Shown piece after piece: positions 51,367-63,051 of a stretch of 64,000 bases of DNA. The stretch lies in assembly GCA_023078555.1 (NCBI GenBank), contig CM041199.1, forward strand, positions 11,023,943 to 11,087,942. The letters run 5' to 3'. The notes below the pieces were generated by a model that saw nothing but the letters and a program-made list of their open reading frames with translations, made no database searches and was not told the DNA's origin. The stretch is from Ulva prolifera (taxonomy: Eukaryota; Chlorophyta; Ulvophyceae; Ulvales; Ulvaceae). Position 1 is the stretch's first letter. The number at the start of each line of letters is the position of its first letter. Made by a program: the position numbers and the translations under genes.

Positions 51367-51939
51367 CATCGCGATCAACATTCCAAGATGTTTGGGGGTA
51401 TGGGATGATGAACATTCATTGCATATTTGCTGCTGACTCCCAGGAGTGGTGTGGTGCAAAAGTGCACACTTGCCACCAACCCATGTGAATGGACTTGGTT
51501 GTAGCCACGCAACCCCCCGCGCATCAAAAGGTACATCGCCATCAACATTCCAAGCTGTTGGGGGGTATGGGATGTCCATCATTCATTGCGTATTTTCTGC
51601 AGACACCATGGAGTGGTGTGGTGCAAAAGTGCACACTTTCCACCAACCCATGTGAATGGACTTGGTTGTAGCCACGCAACCCCCCGCGCATCAAAAGGTA
51701 CGTCGCCATGAACATTCCAAGATGTTGGGGAGTATGGGATGATTATCGTTCATTGCATATTTGCTGCTGATTCCCAGGAGTGGCGTGGGGCAAAAGTGCA
51801 CACTTTTCACCAACCATGTGAATGGACTTGGTTGTAGCCACGCAACCCCCCGCGCATGAAAAGGTACGTCGCCATGAACATTCCAAGATGTTGGAGGGTA
51901 TGGGATGATTATCATTCATTGCATATTTGCTGCTGACTC

Positions 51940-52500
51940 CCAGGAGTGGCGTGGGGCAAAAGTGCACACTTTTCACCAACCATGTGAATGGACTTGGCTA
52001 TAGACAAGCATACCCCCGCGCACCATAGGGAAGTTGCCAGAAACATCCTTTGATTCTGAAAGATCTAGGACGTCAAGTATGCATTTCACAGTTGTTGCTA
52101 ACTTCCAGGAGTGGCGTGGAACAAAAGTGCACACTTTTCACCAACCATGTGAATGGACTTGGTTGTAGCCACGCAACCCCCCGCGCATCAAAAGGTACGT
52201 CGCCATGAACATTCCAAGATGTTGGGGGGTATGGGATGATTATCGTTCATTGCATATTTGCTGCTGACTCCCAGGAGTGGCGTGGGGCAAAAGTGCACAC
52301 TTGCCACCAACCCATGTGAATGGACTTGGTTGTAGCCACGCAACCCCCCGCGCATCAAAAGGTACATCGCCATCAACATTCCAAGCTGTTGGGGGGTATG
52401 GGATGTCCATCATTCATTGCGTATTTTCTGCAGACACCATGGAGTGGTGTGGTGCAAAAGTGCACACTTTCCACCAACCCATGTGAATGGACTTGGTTGT
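51940..52500 (+). repeat. Segmental duplicate, copy 1 (spacing 1,659 bp)
   Basis: Just over three monomers matching 53599-54159, including the private marks CACTTGCCACC and CCAAGCTGTTGG. Confidence 0.82.
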
Positions 52501-53598
52501 AGACACGCAACCCCCCGCGCATCAAAAGGTACGTCGCCATGAACATTCCAAGATGTTGGGGGGTATGGGATGATTATCGTTCATTGCATATTTGCTGCTG
52601 ACTCCCAGGAGTGGCGTGGGGCAAAAGTGCACACTTTTCACCAACCATGTGAATGGACTTGGCTATAGACAAGCATACCCCCGCGCACCATAGGGAAGTT
52701 GCCAGAAACATCCTTTGATTCTGAAAGATCTAGGACGTCAAGTATGCATTGCACAGTTGTTTCTAACTCCTAGGAGTGGCGTGGAACAAAAGTGCACACT
52801 TTTCACCAACCATGTGAATGGACTTGGTTGTAGCCACGCAACCCCCCGCGCAGCAAAAGGTACGTCGCCATGAACATTCCAAGATGTTGGGGGGTATGGG
52901 ATGATTATCGTTCATTGCATATTTGCTGCTGACTCCCAGGAGTGGCGTGGGGCAAAAGTGCACACTTTTCACCAACCATGTGAATGGACTTGGTTGTAGC
53001 CACGCAACCCCCCGCGCATGAAAAGGTACGTCGCCATGAACATTCCAAGATGTTGGGGGGTATGGGATGATTATCGTTCATTGCATATTTGCTGCTGACT
53101 CCCAGGAGTGGCGTGGGGCAAAAGTGCACACTTTTCACCAACCATGTGAATGGACTTGGCTATAGACAAGCATACCCCCGCGCACCATAGGGAAGTTGCC
53201 AGAAACATCCTTTGATTCTGACAGATCTAGGACGTCAAGTATGCATTGCACAGTTGTTGGTAACTCCTAGGAGTGGCGTGGAACAAAAGTGCACACTTTT
53301 CACCAACCATGTGAATGGACTTGGTTGTAGCCACGCAACCCCCCGCGCATCAAAAGGTACGTCGCCATGAACATTCCAAGATGTTGGGGGGTATGGGATG
53401 ATTATCGTTCATTGCATATTTGCTGCTGACTCCCAGGAGTGGCGTGGGGCAAAAGTGCACACTTTTCACCAACCATGTGAATGGACTTGGTTGTAGCCAC
53501 GCAACCCCCCGCGCATCAAAAGGTACGTCGCCATGAACATTCCAAGATGTTGAAGGGTATGGGATGATTATCATTCATTGCATATTTGCTGGTGACTC

Positions 53599-54159
53599 CC
53601 AGGAGTGGCGTGGGGCAAAAGTGCACACTTTTCACCAACCATGTGAATGGACTTGGCTATAGACAAGCATACCCCCGCGCACCATAGGGAAGTTGCCAGA
53701 AACATCCTTTGATTCTGAAAGATCTAGGACGTCAAGTATGCATTTCACAGTTGTTGCTAACTTCCAGGAGTGGCGTGGAACAAAAGTGCACACTTTTCAC
53801 CAACCATGTGAATGGACTTGGTTGTAGCCACGCAACCCCCCGCGCATCAAAAGGTACGTCGCCATGAACATTCCAAGATGTTGGGGGGTATGGGATGATT
53901 ATCGTTCATTGCATATTTGCTGCTGACTCCCAGGAGTGGCGTGGGGCAAAAGTGCACACTTGCCACCAACCCATGTGAATGGACTTGGTTGTAGCCACGC
54001 AACCCCCCGCGCATCAAAAGGTACATCGCCATCAACATTCCAAGCTGTTGGGGGGTATGGGATGTCCATCATTCATTGCGTATTTTCTGCAGACACCATG
54101 GAGTGGTGTGGTGCAAAAGTGCACACTTTCCACCAACCCATGTGAATGGACTTGGTTGT
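53599..54159 (+). repeat. Segmental duplicate, copy 2 (spacing 1,659 bp)
   Basis: Partner of 51940-52500. The copies part just afterwards (TTGTAGACACGC in copy 1, TTGTAGCCACGC here) and carry different C subtypes downstream. Confidence 0.82.
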
Positions 54160-54304
54160 AGCCACGCAACCCCCCGCGCATCAAAAGGTACGTCGCCATG
54201 AACATTCCAAGATGTTGGGGGGTATGGGATGATTATCGTTCATTGCATATTTGCTGCTGACTCCCAGGAGTGGCGTGGGGCAAAAGTGCACACTTTTCAC
54301 CAAC

Positions 54305-55253
54305 CATGTGAATGGACTTGGCTATAGACAAGCATACCCCCGCGCACCATAGGGAAGTTGCCAGAAACATCCTTTGATTCTGAAAGATCTAGGACGTCAA
54401 GTATGCATTTCACAGTTGTTGCTAACTTCCAGGAGTGGCGTGGAACAAAAGTGCACACTTTTCACCAACCATGTGAATGGACTTGGTTGTAGCCACGCAA
54501 CCCCCCGCGCATCAAAAGGTACGTCGCCATGAACATTCCAAGATGTTGGGGGGTATGGGATGATTATCGTTCATTGCATATTTGCTGCTGACTCCCAGGA
54601 GTGGCGTGGGGCAAAAGTGCACACTTTTCACCAACCATGTGAATGGACTTGGTTGTAGCCACGCAACCCCCCGCGCATCAAAAGGTACGTCGCCATGAAC
54701 ATTCCAAGATGTTGGAGGGTATGGGATGATTATCATTCATTGCATATTTGCTGCTGACTCCCAGGAGTGGCGTGGGGCAAAAGTGCACACTTTTCACCAA
54801 CCTTGTGAATGGACTTGGTTGTAGCCACGCAACCCCCCGCGCAGCAAAAGGTACGTCGCCATCAACATTCCAAGATTTTGGGGGGTATGGGATGTCCATC
54901 ATTCATTGCGTATTTTCTGCAGACACCATGGAGTGGTGTGGTGCAAAAGTGCACACTTTCCACCAACCCATGTGAATGGACTTGGTTGTAGCCACGCAAC
55001 CCCCCGCGCATCAAAAGGTACGTCCCCATGAACATTCAAAGATGTTGGGGGGTATTGGATGTCCATCATCCATTGCGTATTTTCTGCAGACACCATGGAG
55101 TGGTGTGGTGCAAAAGTGCACACTTTCCACCAACCCATGTGAATGGACTTGGTTGTAGCCACGCAACCCCCCGCGCATCAAAAGGTACGTCGCCATGAAC
55201 ATTCCAAGATGTTGGGGGGTATGGGATGATTATCGTTCATTGCATATTTGCTG
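54305..55253 (+). repeat. Dispersed block, copy 1 of 3
   Basis: A run of C, A, A-tail/B, B and A monomers with marks TTGGAGGGTATGGG, AACCTTGTGAATGG followed by TTGTAGCC, and GGGGGGTATTGGATG. It recurs at 56134-57082 (1,829 bp away) and 63052-64000 (8,747 bp away). Confidence 0.85.
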
Positions 55254-56133
55254 CTGACTCCCAGGAGTGGCGTGGGGCAAAAGTGCACACTTTTCACCAA
55301 CCATGTGAATGGACTTGGTTGTAGCCACGCAACCCCCCGCGCATGAAAAGGTACGTCGCCATGAACATTCCAAGATGTTGGAGGGTATGGGATGATTATC
55401 ATTCATTGCATATTTGCTGCTGACTCCCAGGAGTGGCGTGGGGCAAAAGTGCACACTTTTCACCAACCTTGTGAATGGACTTGGTTGTAGCCACGCAACC
55501 CCCCGCGCAGCAAAAGGTACGTCGCCATCAACATTCCAAGATTTTGGGGGGTATGGGATGTCCATCATTCATTGCGTATTTTCTGCAGACACCATGGAGT
55601 GGTGTGGTGCAAAAGTGCACACTTTCCACCAACCCATGTGAATGGACTTGGTTGTAGCCACGCAACCCCCCGCGCATCAAAAGGTACGTCGCCATGAACA
55701 TTCCAAGATGTTGGGGGGTATGGGATGATTATCGTTCATTGCATATTTGCTGCTGACTCCCAGGAGTGGCGTGGGGCAAAAGTGCACACTTTTCACCAAC
55801 CATGTGAATGGACTTGGTTGTAGCCACGCAACCCCCCGCGCATCAAAAGGTACGTCGCCATGAACATTCCAAGATGTTGGAGGGTATGGGATGATTATCA
55901 TTCATTGCATATTTGCTGCTGACTCCCAGGAGTGGCGTGGGGCAAAAGTGCACACTTTTCACCAACCCATGTGAATGGACTTGGTTGTAGCCACGCAACC
56001 CCCCGCGCATCAAAAGGTACGTCGCCATGAACATTCCAAGATGTTGGGGGGTATGGGATGATTATCGTTCATTGCATATTTGCTGCTGACTCCCAGGAGT
56101 GGCGTGGGGCAAAAGTGCACACTTTTCACCAAC

Positions 56134-57082
56134 CATGTGAATGGACTTGGCTATAGACAAGCATACCCCCGCGCACCATAGGGAAGTTGCCAGAAACATC
56201 CTTTGATTCTGAAAGATCTAGGACGTCAAGTATGCATTTCACAGTTGTTGCTAACTTCCAGGAGTGGCGTGGAACAAAAGTGCACACTTTTCACCAACCA
56301 TGTGAATGGACTTGGTTGTAGCCACGCAACCCCCCGCGCATCAAAAGGTACGTCGCCATGAACATTCCAAGATGTTGGGGGGTATGGGATGATTATCGTT
56401 CATTGCATATTTGCTGCTGACTCCCAGGAGTGGCGTGGGGCAAAAGTGCACACTTTTCACCAACCATGTGAATGGACTTGGTTGTAGCCACGCAACCCCC
56501 CGCGCATCAAAAGGTACGTCGCCATGAACATTCCAAGATGTTGGAGGGTATGGGATGATTATCATTCATTGCATATTTGCTGCTGACTCCCAGGAGTGGC
56601 GTGGGGCAAAAGTGCACACTTTTCACCAACCTTGTGAATGGACTTGGTTGTAGCCACGCAACCCCCCGCGCAGCAAAAGGTACGTCGCCATCAACATTCC
56701 AAGATTTTGGGGGGTATGGGATGTCCATCATTCATTGCGTATTTTCTGCAGACACCATGGAGTGGTGTGGTGCAAAAGTGCACACTTTCCACCAACCCAT
56801 GTGAATGGACTTGGTTGTAGCCACGCAACCCCCCGCGCATCAAAAGGTACGTCCCCATGAACATTCAAAGATGTTGGGGGGTATTGGATGTCCATCATCC
56901 ATTGCGTATTTTCTGCAGACACCATGGAGTGGTGTGGTGCAAAAGTGCACACTTTCCACCAACCCATGTGAATGGACTTGGTTGTAGCCACGCAACCCCC
57001 CGCGCATCAAAAGGTACGTCGCCATGAACATTCCAAGATGTTGGGGGGTATGGGATGATTATCGTTCATTGCATATTTGCTG
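56134..57082 (+). repeat. Dispersed block, copy 2 of 3
   Basis: Matches 54305-55253. A shorter partial copy of the same block lies between them at about 55.35-55.68 kb. Confidence 0.85.
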
Positions 57083-57309
57083 CTGACTCCCAGGAGTGGC
57101 GTGGGGCAAAAGTGCACACTTTTCACCAACCATGTGAATGGACTTGGTTGTAGCCACGCAACCCCCCGCGCATGAAAAGGTACGTCGCCATGAACATTCC
57201 AAGATGTTGGGGGGTATGGGATGATTATCATTCATTGCATATTTGCTGGTGACTCCCAGGAGTGGCGTGGGGCAAAAGTGCACACTTTTCACCAACCATG
57301 TGAATGGAC

Positions 57310-59110
57310 TTGGCTATAGACAAGCATACCCCCGCGCACCATAGGGAAGTTGCCAAAAACATCCTTTGATTCTGAAAGATCTAGGACGTCAAGTATGCAT
57401 TGCACAGTTGTTGCTAACTCCCAGGAGTGGCGTGGAACAAAAGTGCACACTTTTCACCAACCATGTGAATGGACTTGGTTGTAGCCACGCAACCCCCCGC
57501 GCATCAAAAGGTACGTCGCCATCAACATTCCAAGATGTTGGGGGGTATGGGATGTCCATCATTCATTGCGTATTTGCTGCTGACTCCCAGGAGTGGCGTG
57601 GGGCAAAAGTGCACACTTTTCACCAACCAGTGGCGTGGGGCAAAAAGTGCACACTTTTCACCAACCATGTGAATGGACTTGGCTATAGACAAGCATACCC
57701 CCGTGCACAATAGGGAAGTTGCCAAAAACATCCTTTGATTCTGAAAGATCTAGGACGTCAAGTATGCATTGCACAGTTGTTGCTAACTCCCAGGAGTGGC
57801 GTGGTGCAAAAGTGCACACTTTCCACCAACCATGTGAATGGACTTGGTTGTAGCCACGCAACCCCCCGCGCATCAAAAGGTACATCGCCATCAACATTCC
57901 AAGATGTTGGGGGGTATGGGATGATTATCGTTCATTGCATATTTGCTGCTGACTCCCAGGAGTGGCGTGGGGCAAAAGTGCACACTTTTCACCAACCATG
58001 TGAATGGACTTGGTTGTAGCCACGCAACCCCCCGCGCATGAAAAGGTACGTCGCCATGAACATTCCAAGATGTTGGGGGGTATGGGATGATTATCATTCA
58101 TTGCATATTTGCTGGTGACTCCCAGGAGTGGCGTGGGGCAAAAGTGCACACTTTTCACCAACCATGTGAATGGACTTGGCTATAGACAAGCATACCCCCG
58201 CGCACAATAGGGAAGTTGCCAAAAACATCCTTTGATTCTGAAAGATCTAGGACGTCAAGTATGCATTGCACAGTTGTTGCTAACTCCCAGGAGTGGCGTG
58301 GAACAAAAGTGCACACTTTTCACCAACCATGTGAATGGACTTGGTTGTAGCCACGCAACCCCCCGCGCATCAAAAGGTACATCGCCATCAACATTCAAAG
58401 ATGTCGGGGGGTATGGGATGTCCATCATCCATTGCGTATTTTCTGCAGACACCATGGAGTGGTGTGGTGCAAAAATATACACTTTCCACCAACCCATGTG
58501 AATGGACTTGGTTGTAGCCACGCAACCCCCCGCGCATCAAAAGGTACGTCCCCATGAACATTCAAAGATGTTGGGGGGTATTGGATGTCCATCATCCATT
58601 GCGTATTTTCTGCAGACACCATGGAGTGGTGTGGTGCAAAAGTGCACACTTTCCACCAACCCATGTGAATGGACTTGGTTGTAGCCACGCAACCCCCCGC
58701 GCATCAAAAGGTACGTCGCCATGAACATTCCAAGATGTTGGGGGGTATGGGATGATTATCGTTCATTGCATATTTGCTGCTGACTCCCAGGAGTGGCGTG
58801 GGGCAAAAGTGCACACTTTTCACCAACCATGTGAATGGACTTGGTTGTAGCCACGCAACCCCCCGCGCATGAAAAGGTACGTCGCCATGAACATTCCAAG
58901 ATGTTGGGGGGTATGGGATGATTATCGTTCATTGCATATTTGCTGCTGATTCCCAGGAGTGGCGTGGGGCAAAAGTGCACACTTTTCACCAACCATGTGA
59001 ATGGACTTGGTTGTAGCCACGCAACCCCCCGCGCATGAAAAGGTACGTCGCCATGAACATTCCAAGATGTTGGGGGGTATGGGATGATTATCATTCATTG
59101 CATATTTGCT
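57310..59110 (+). repeat. Higher-order repeat, copy 1 (spacing 3,395 bp)
   Basis: About 1.8 kb matching 60705-62505. The marks are TTGCCAAAAACATCC in C monomers, the 38 bp partial duplication, GATGTCGGGGGG and AAAATATACAC. A third, rearranged version lies between them at about 59.17-60.46 kb (offsets 1,863 and 1,533 bp). The spacing is not a whole number of monomers because of the 38 bp insertions. Confidence 0.85.
57592..57666 (+). repeat. Within-monomer tandem duplication, 37 + 38 bp (1 of 3)
   Basis: The segment AGTGGCGTGGGGC..CACCAACC occurs twice in a row, the second copy having five A instead of four. It makes a monomer of about 204 bp. The monomer is also chimeric, starting as type B (GATGTCCATC, GCGTATT) and ending as type A (TGCTGCTGACTCCC). 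Confidence 0.92.
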
Positions 59111-59454
59111 GGTGACTCCCAGGAGTGGCGTGGGGCAAAAGTGCACACTTTTCACCAACCATGTGAATGGACTTGGCTATAGACAAGCATACCCCCGCGC
59201 ACCATAGGGAAGTTGCCAAAAACATCCTTTGATTCTGAAAGATCTAGGACGTCAAGTATGCATTGCACAGTTGTTGCTAACTCCCAGGAGTGGCGTGGAA
59301 CAAAAGTGCACACTTTTCACCAACCATGTGAATGGACTTGGTTGTAGCCACGCAACCCCCCGCGCATCAAAAGGTACGTCGCCATCAACATTCCAAGATG
59401 TTGGGGGGTATGGGATGTCCATCAATCATTGCGTATTTGCTGCTGACTCCCAGG

Positions 59455-59529
59455 AGTGGCGTGGGGCAAAAGTGCACACTTTTCACCAACCAGTGGCGTG
59501 GGGCAAAAAGTGCACACTTTTCACCAACC
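59455..59529 (+). repeat. Within-monomer tandem duplication, 37 + 38 bp (2 of 3)
   Basis: Same structure as at 57592 in the same chimeric B/A monomer; here the B part reads CATCAATCATTGCG. Confidence 0.92.
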
Positions 59530-60533
59530 ATGTGAATGGACTTGGCTATAGACAAGCATACCCCCGCGCACAATAGGGAAGTTGCCAAAAACATCCTTTG
59601 ATTCTGAAAGATCTAGGACGTCAAGTATGCATTGCACAGTTGTTGCTAACTCCCAGGAGTGGCGTGGAACAAAAGTGCACACTTTTCACCAACCATGTGA
59701 ATGGACTTGGTTGTAGCCACGCAACCCCCCGCGCATCAAAAGGTACATCGCCATCAACATTCCAAGATGTTGGGGGGTATGGGATGTCCATCATTCATTG
59801 CGTATTTTCTGCAGACACCATGGAGTGGTGTGGTGCAAAAGTGCACACTTTCCACCAACCCATGTGAATGGACTTGGTTGTAGCCACGCAGCCCCCCGCG
59901 CATCAAAAGGTACGTCCCCATGAACATTCAAAGATGTCGGGGGGTATGGGATGTCCATCATCCATTGCGTATTTTCTGCAGACACCATGGAGTGGTGTGG
60001 TGCAAAAATATACACTTTCCACCAACCCATGTGAATGGACTTGGTTGTAGCCACGCAACCCCCCGCGCATCAAAAGGTACGTCCCCATGAACATTCAAAG
60101 ATGTTGGGGGGTATTGGATGTCCATCATCCATTGCGTATTTTCTGCAGACACCATGGAGTGGTGTGGTGCAAAAGTGCACACTTTCCACCAACCCATGTG
60201 AATGGACTTGGTTGTAGCCACGCAACCCCCCGCGCATCAAAAGGTACGTCGCCATGAACATTCCAAGATGTTGGGGGGTATGGGATGATTATCGTTCATT
60301 GCATATTTGCTGCTGACTCCCAGGAGTGGCGTGGGGCAAAAGTGCACACTTTTCACCAACCATGTGAATGGACTTGGTTGTAGCCACGCAACCCCCCGCG
60401 CATGAAAAGGTACGTCGCCATGAACATTCCAAGATGTTGGGGGGTATGGGATGATTATCATTCATTGCATATTTGCTGGTGACTCCCAGGAGTGGCGTGG
60501 GGCAAAAGTGCACACTTTTCACCAACCATGTGA

Positions 60534-60863
60534 ATGGACTTGGCTATAGACAAGCATACCCCCGCGCACCATAGGGAAGTTGCCAGAAACATCCTTTGAT
60601 TCTGAAAGATCTAGGACGTCAAGTATGCATTGCACAGTTGTTGCTAACTCCCAGGAGTGGCGTGGAACAAAAGTGCACACTTTTCACCAACCATGTGAAT
60701 GGACTTGGCTATAGACAAGCATACCCCCGCGCACCATAGGGAAGTTGCCAAAAACATCCTTTGATTCTGAAAGATCTAGGACGTCAAGTATGCATTGCAC
60801 AGTTGTTGCTAACTCCCAGGAGTGGCGTGGAACAAAAGTGCACACTTTTCACCAACCATGTGA
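60534..60863 (+). repeat. Two adjacent C monomers
   Basis: The only place where I see two complete 165 bp C monomers side by side (60534-60698 and 60699-60863). Elsewhere a C is followed by an A, B or D unit. The first has TTGCCAGAAAC and the second TTGCCAAAAAC, so they belong to different local lineages joined by an exchange. Confidence 0.85.
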
Positions 60864-62505
60864 ATGGACTTGGTTGTAGCCACGCAACCCCCCGCGCATC
60901 AAAAGGTACGTCGCCATCAACATTCCAAGATGTTGGGGGGTATGGGATGTCCATCATTCATTGCGTATTTGCTGCTGACTCCCAGGAGTGGCGTGGGGCA
61001 AAAGTGCACACTTTTCACCAACCAGTGGCGTGGGGCAAAAAGTGCACACTTTTCACCAACCATGTGAATGGACTTGGCTATAGACAAGCATACCCCCGCG
61101 CACAATAGGGAAGTTGCCAAAAACATCCTTTGATTCTGAAAGATCTAGGACGTCAAGTATGCATTGCACAGTTGTTGCTAACTCCCAGGAGTGGCGTGGT
61201 GCAAAAGTGCACACTTTCCACCAACCATGTGAATGGACTTGGTTGTAGCCACGCAACCCCCCGCGCATCAAAAGGTACATCGCCATCAACATTCCAAGAT
61301 GTTGGGGGGTATGGGATGATTATCGTTCATTGCATATTTGCTGCTGACTCCCAGGAGTGGCGTGGGGCAAAAGTGCACACTTTTCACCAACCATGTGAAT
61401 GGACTTGGTTGTAGCCACGCAACCCCCCGCGCATGAAAAGGTACGTCGCCATGAACATTCCAAGATGTTGGGGGGTATGGGATGATTATCATTCATTGCA
61501 TATTTGCTGGTGACTCCCAGGAGTGGCGTGGGGCAAAAGTGCACACTTTTCACCAACCATGTGAATGGACTTGGCTATAGACAAGCATACCCCCGCGCAC
61601 AATAGGGAAGTTGCCAAAAACATCCTTTGATTCTGAAAGATCTAGGACGTCAAGTATGCATTGCACAGTTGTTGCTAACTCCCAGGAGTGGCGTGGAACA
61701 AAAGTGCACACTTTTCACCAACCATGTGAATGGACTTGGTTGTAGCCACGCAACCCCCCGCGCATCAAAAGGTACATCGCCATCAACATTCAAAGATGTC
61801 GGGGGGTATGGGATGTCCATCATCCATTGCGTATTTTCTGCAGACACCATGGAGTGGTGTGGTGCAAAAATATACACTTTCCACCAACCCATGTGAATGG
61901 ACTTGGTTGTAGCCACGCAACCCCCCGCGCATCAAAAGGTACGTCCCCATGAACATTCAAAGATGTTGGGGGGTATTGGATGTCCATCATCCATTGCGTA
62001 TTTTCTGCAGACACCATGGAGTGGTGTGGTGCAAAAGTGCACACTTTCCACCAACCCATGTGAATGGACTTGGTTGTAGCCACGCAACCCCCCGCGCATC
62101 AAAAGGTACGTCGCCATGAACATTCCAAGATGTTGGGGGGTATGGGATGATTATCGTTCATTGCATATTTGCTGCTGACTCCCAGGAGTGGCGTGGGGCA
62201 AAAGTGCACACTTTTCACCAACCATGTGAATGGACTTGGTTGTAGCCACGCAACCCCCCGCGCATGAAAAGGTACGTCGCCATGAACATTCCAAGATGTT
62301 GGGGGGTATGGGATGATTATCGTTCATTGCATATTTGCTGCTGATTCCCAGGAGTGGCGTGGGGCAAAAGTGCACACTTTTCACCAACCATGTGAATGGA
62401 CTTGGTTGTAGCCACGCAACCCCCCGCGCATGAAAAGGTACGTCGCCATGAACATTCCAAGATGTTGGGGGGTATGGGATGATTATCATTCATTGCATAT
62501 TTGCT
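60705..62505 (+). repeat. Higher-order repeat, copy 2 (spacing 3,395 bp)
   Basis: Partner of 57310-59110. The match ends in an A monomer where this copy has GCTGCTGACTCC and the other GCTGGTGACTCC. Confidence 0.85.
60987..61061 (+). repeat. Within-monomer tandem duplication, 37 + 38 bp (3 of 3)
   Basis: Third copy of the same event, one step further along the higher-order repeat. All three share the extra A, so they descend from one duplication. Confidence 0.92.
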
Positions 62506-63051
62506 GCTGACTCCCAGGAGTGGCGTGGGGCAAAAGTGCACACTTTTCACCAACCATGTGAATGGACTTGGTTGTAGCCACGCAACCCCCCGCGCATGAA
62601 AAGGTACGTCGCCATGAACATTCCAAGATGTTGGGGGGTATGGGATGATTATCATTCATTGCATATTTGCTGGTGACTCCCAGGAGTGGCGTGGGGCAAA
62701 AGTGCACACTTTTCACCAACCATGTGAATGGACTTGGCTATAGACAAGCATACCCCCGCGCACCATAGGGAAGTTGCCAGAAACATCCTTTGATTCTGAA
62801 AGATCTAGGACGTCAAGTATGCATTTCACAGTTGTTGCTAACTTCCAGGAGTGGCGTGGGGCAAAAGTGCACACTTTTCACCAACCATGTGAATGGACTT
62901 GGTTGTAGCCACGCAACCCCCCGCGCATGAAAAGGTACGTCGCCATGAACATTCCAAGATGTTGGGGGGTATGGGATGATTATCATTCATTGCATATTTG
63001 CTGGTGACTCCCAGGAGTGGCGTGGGGCAAAAGTGCACACTTTTCACCAAC

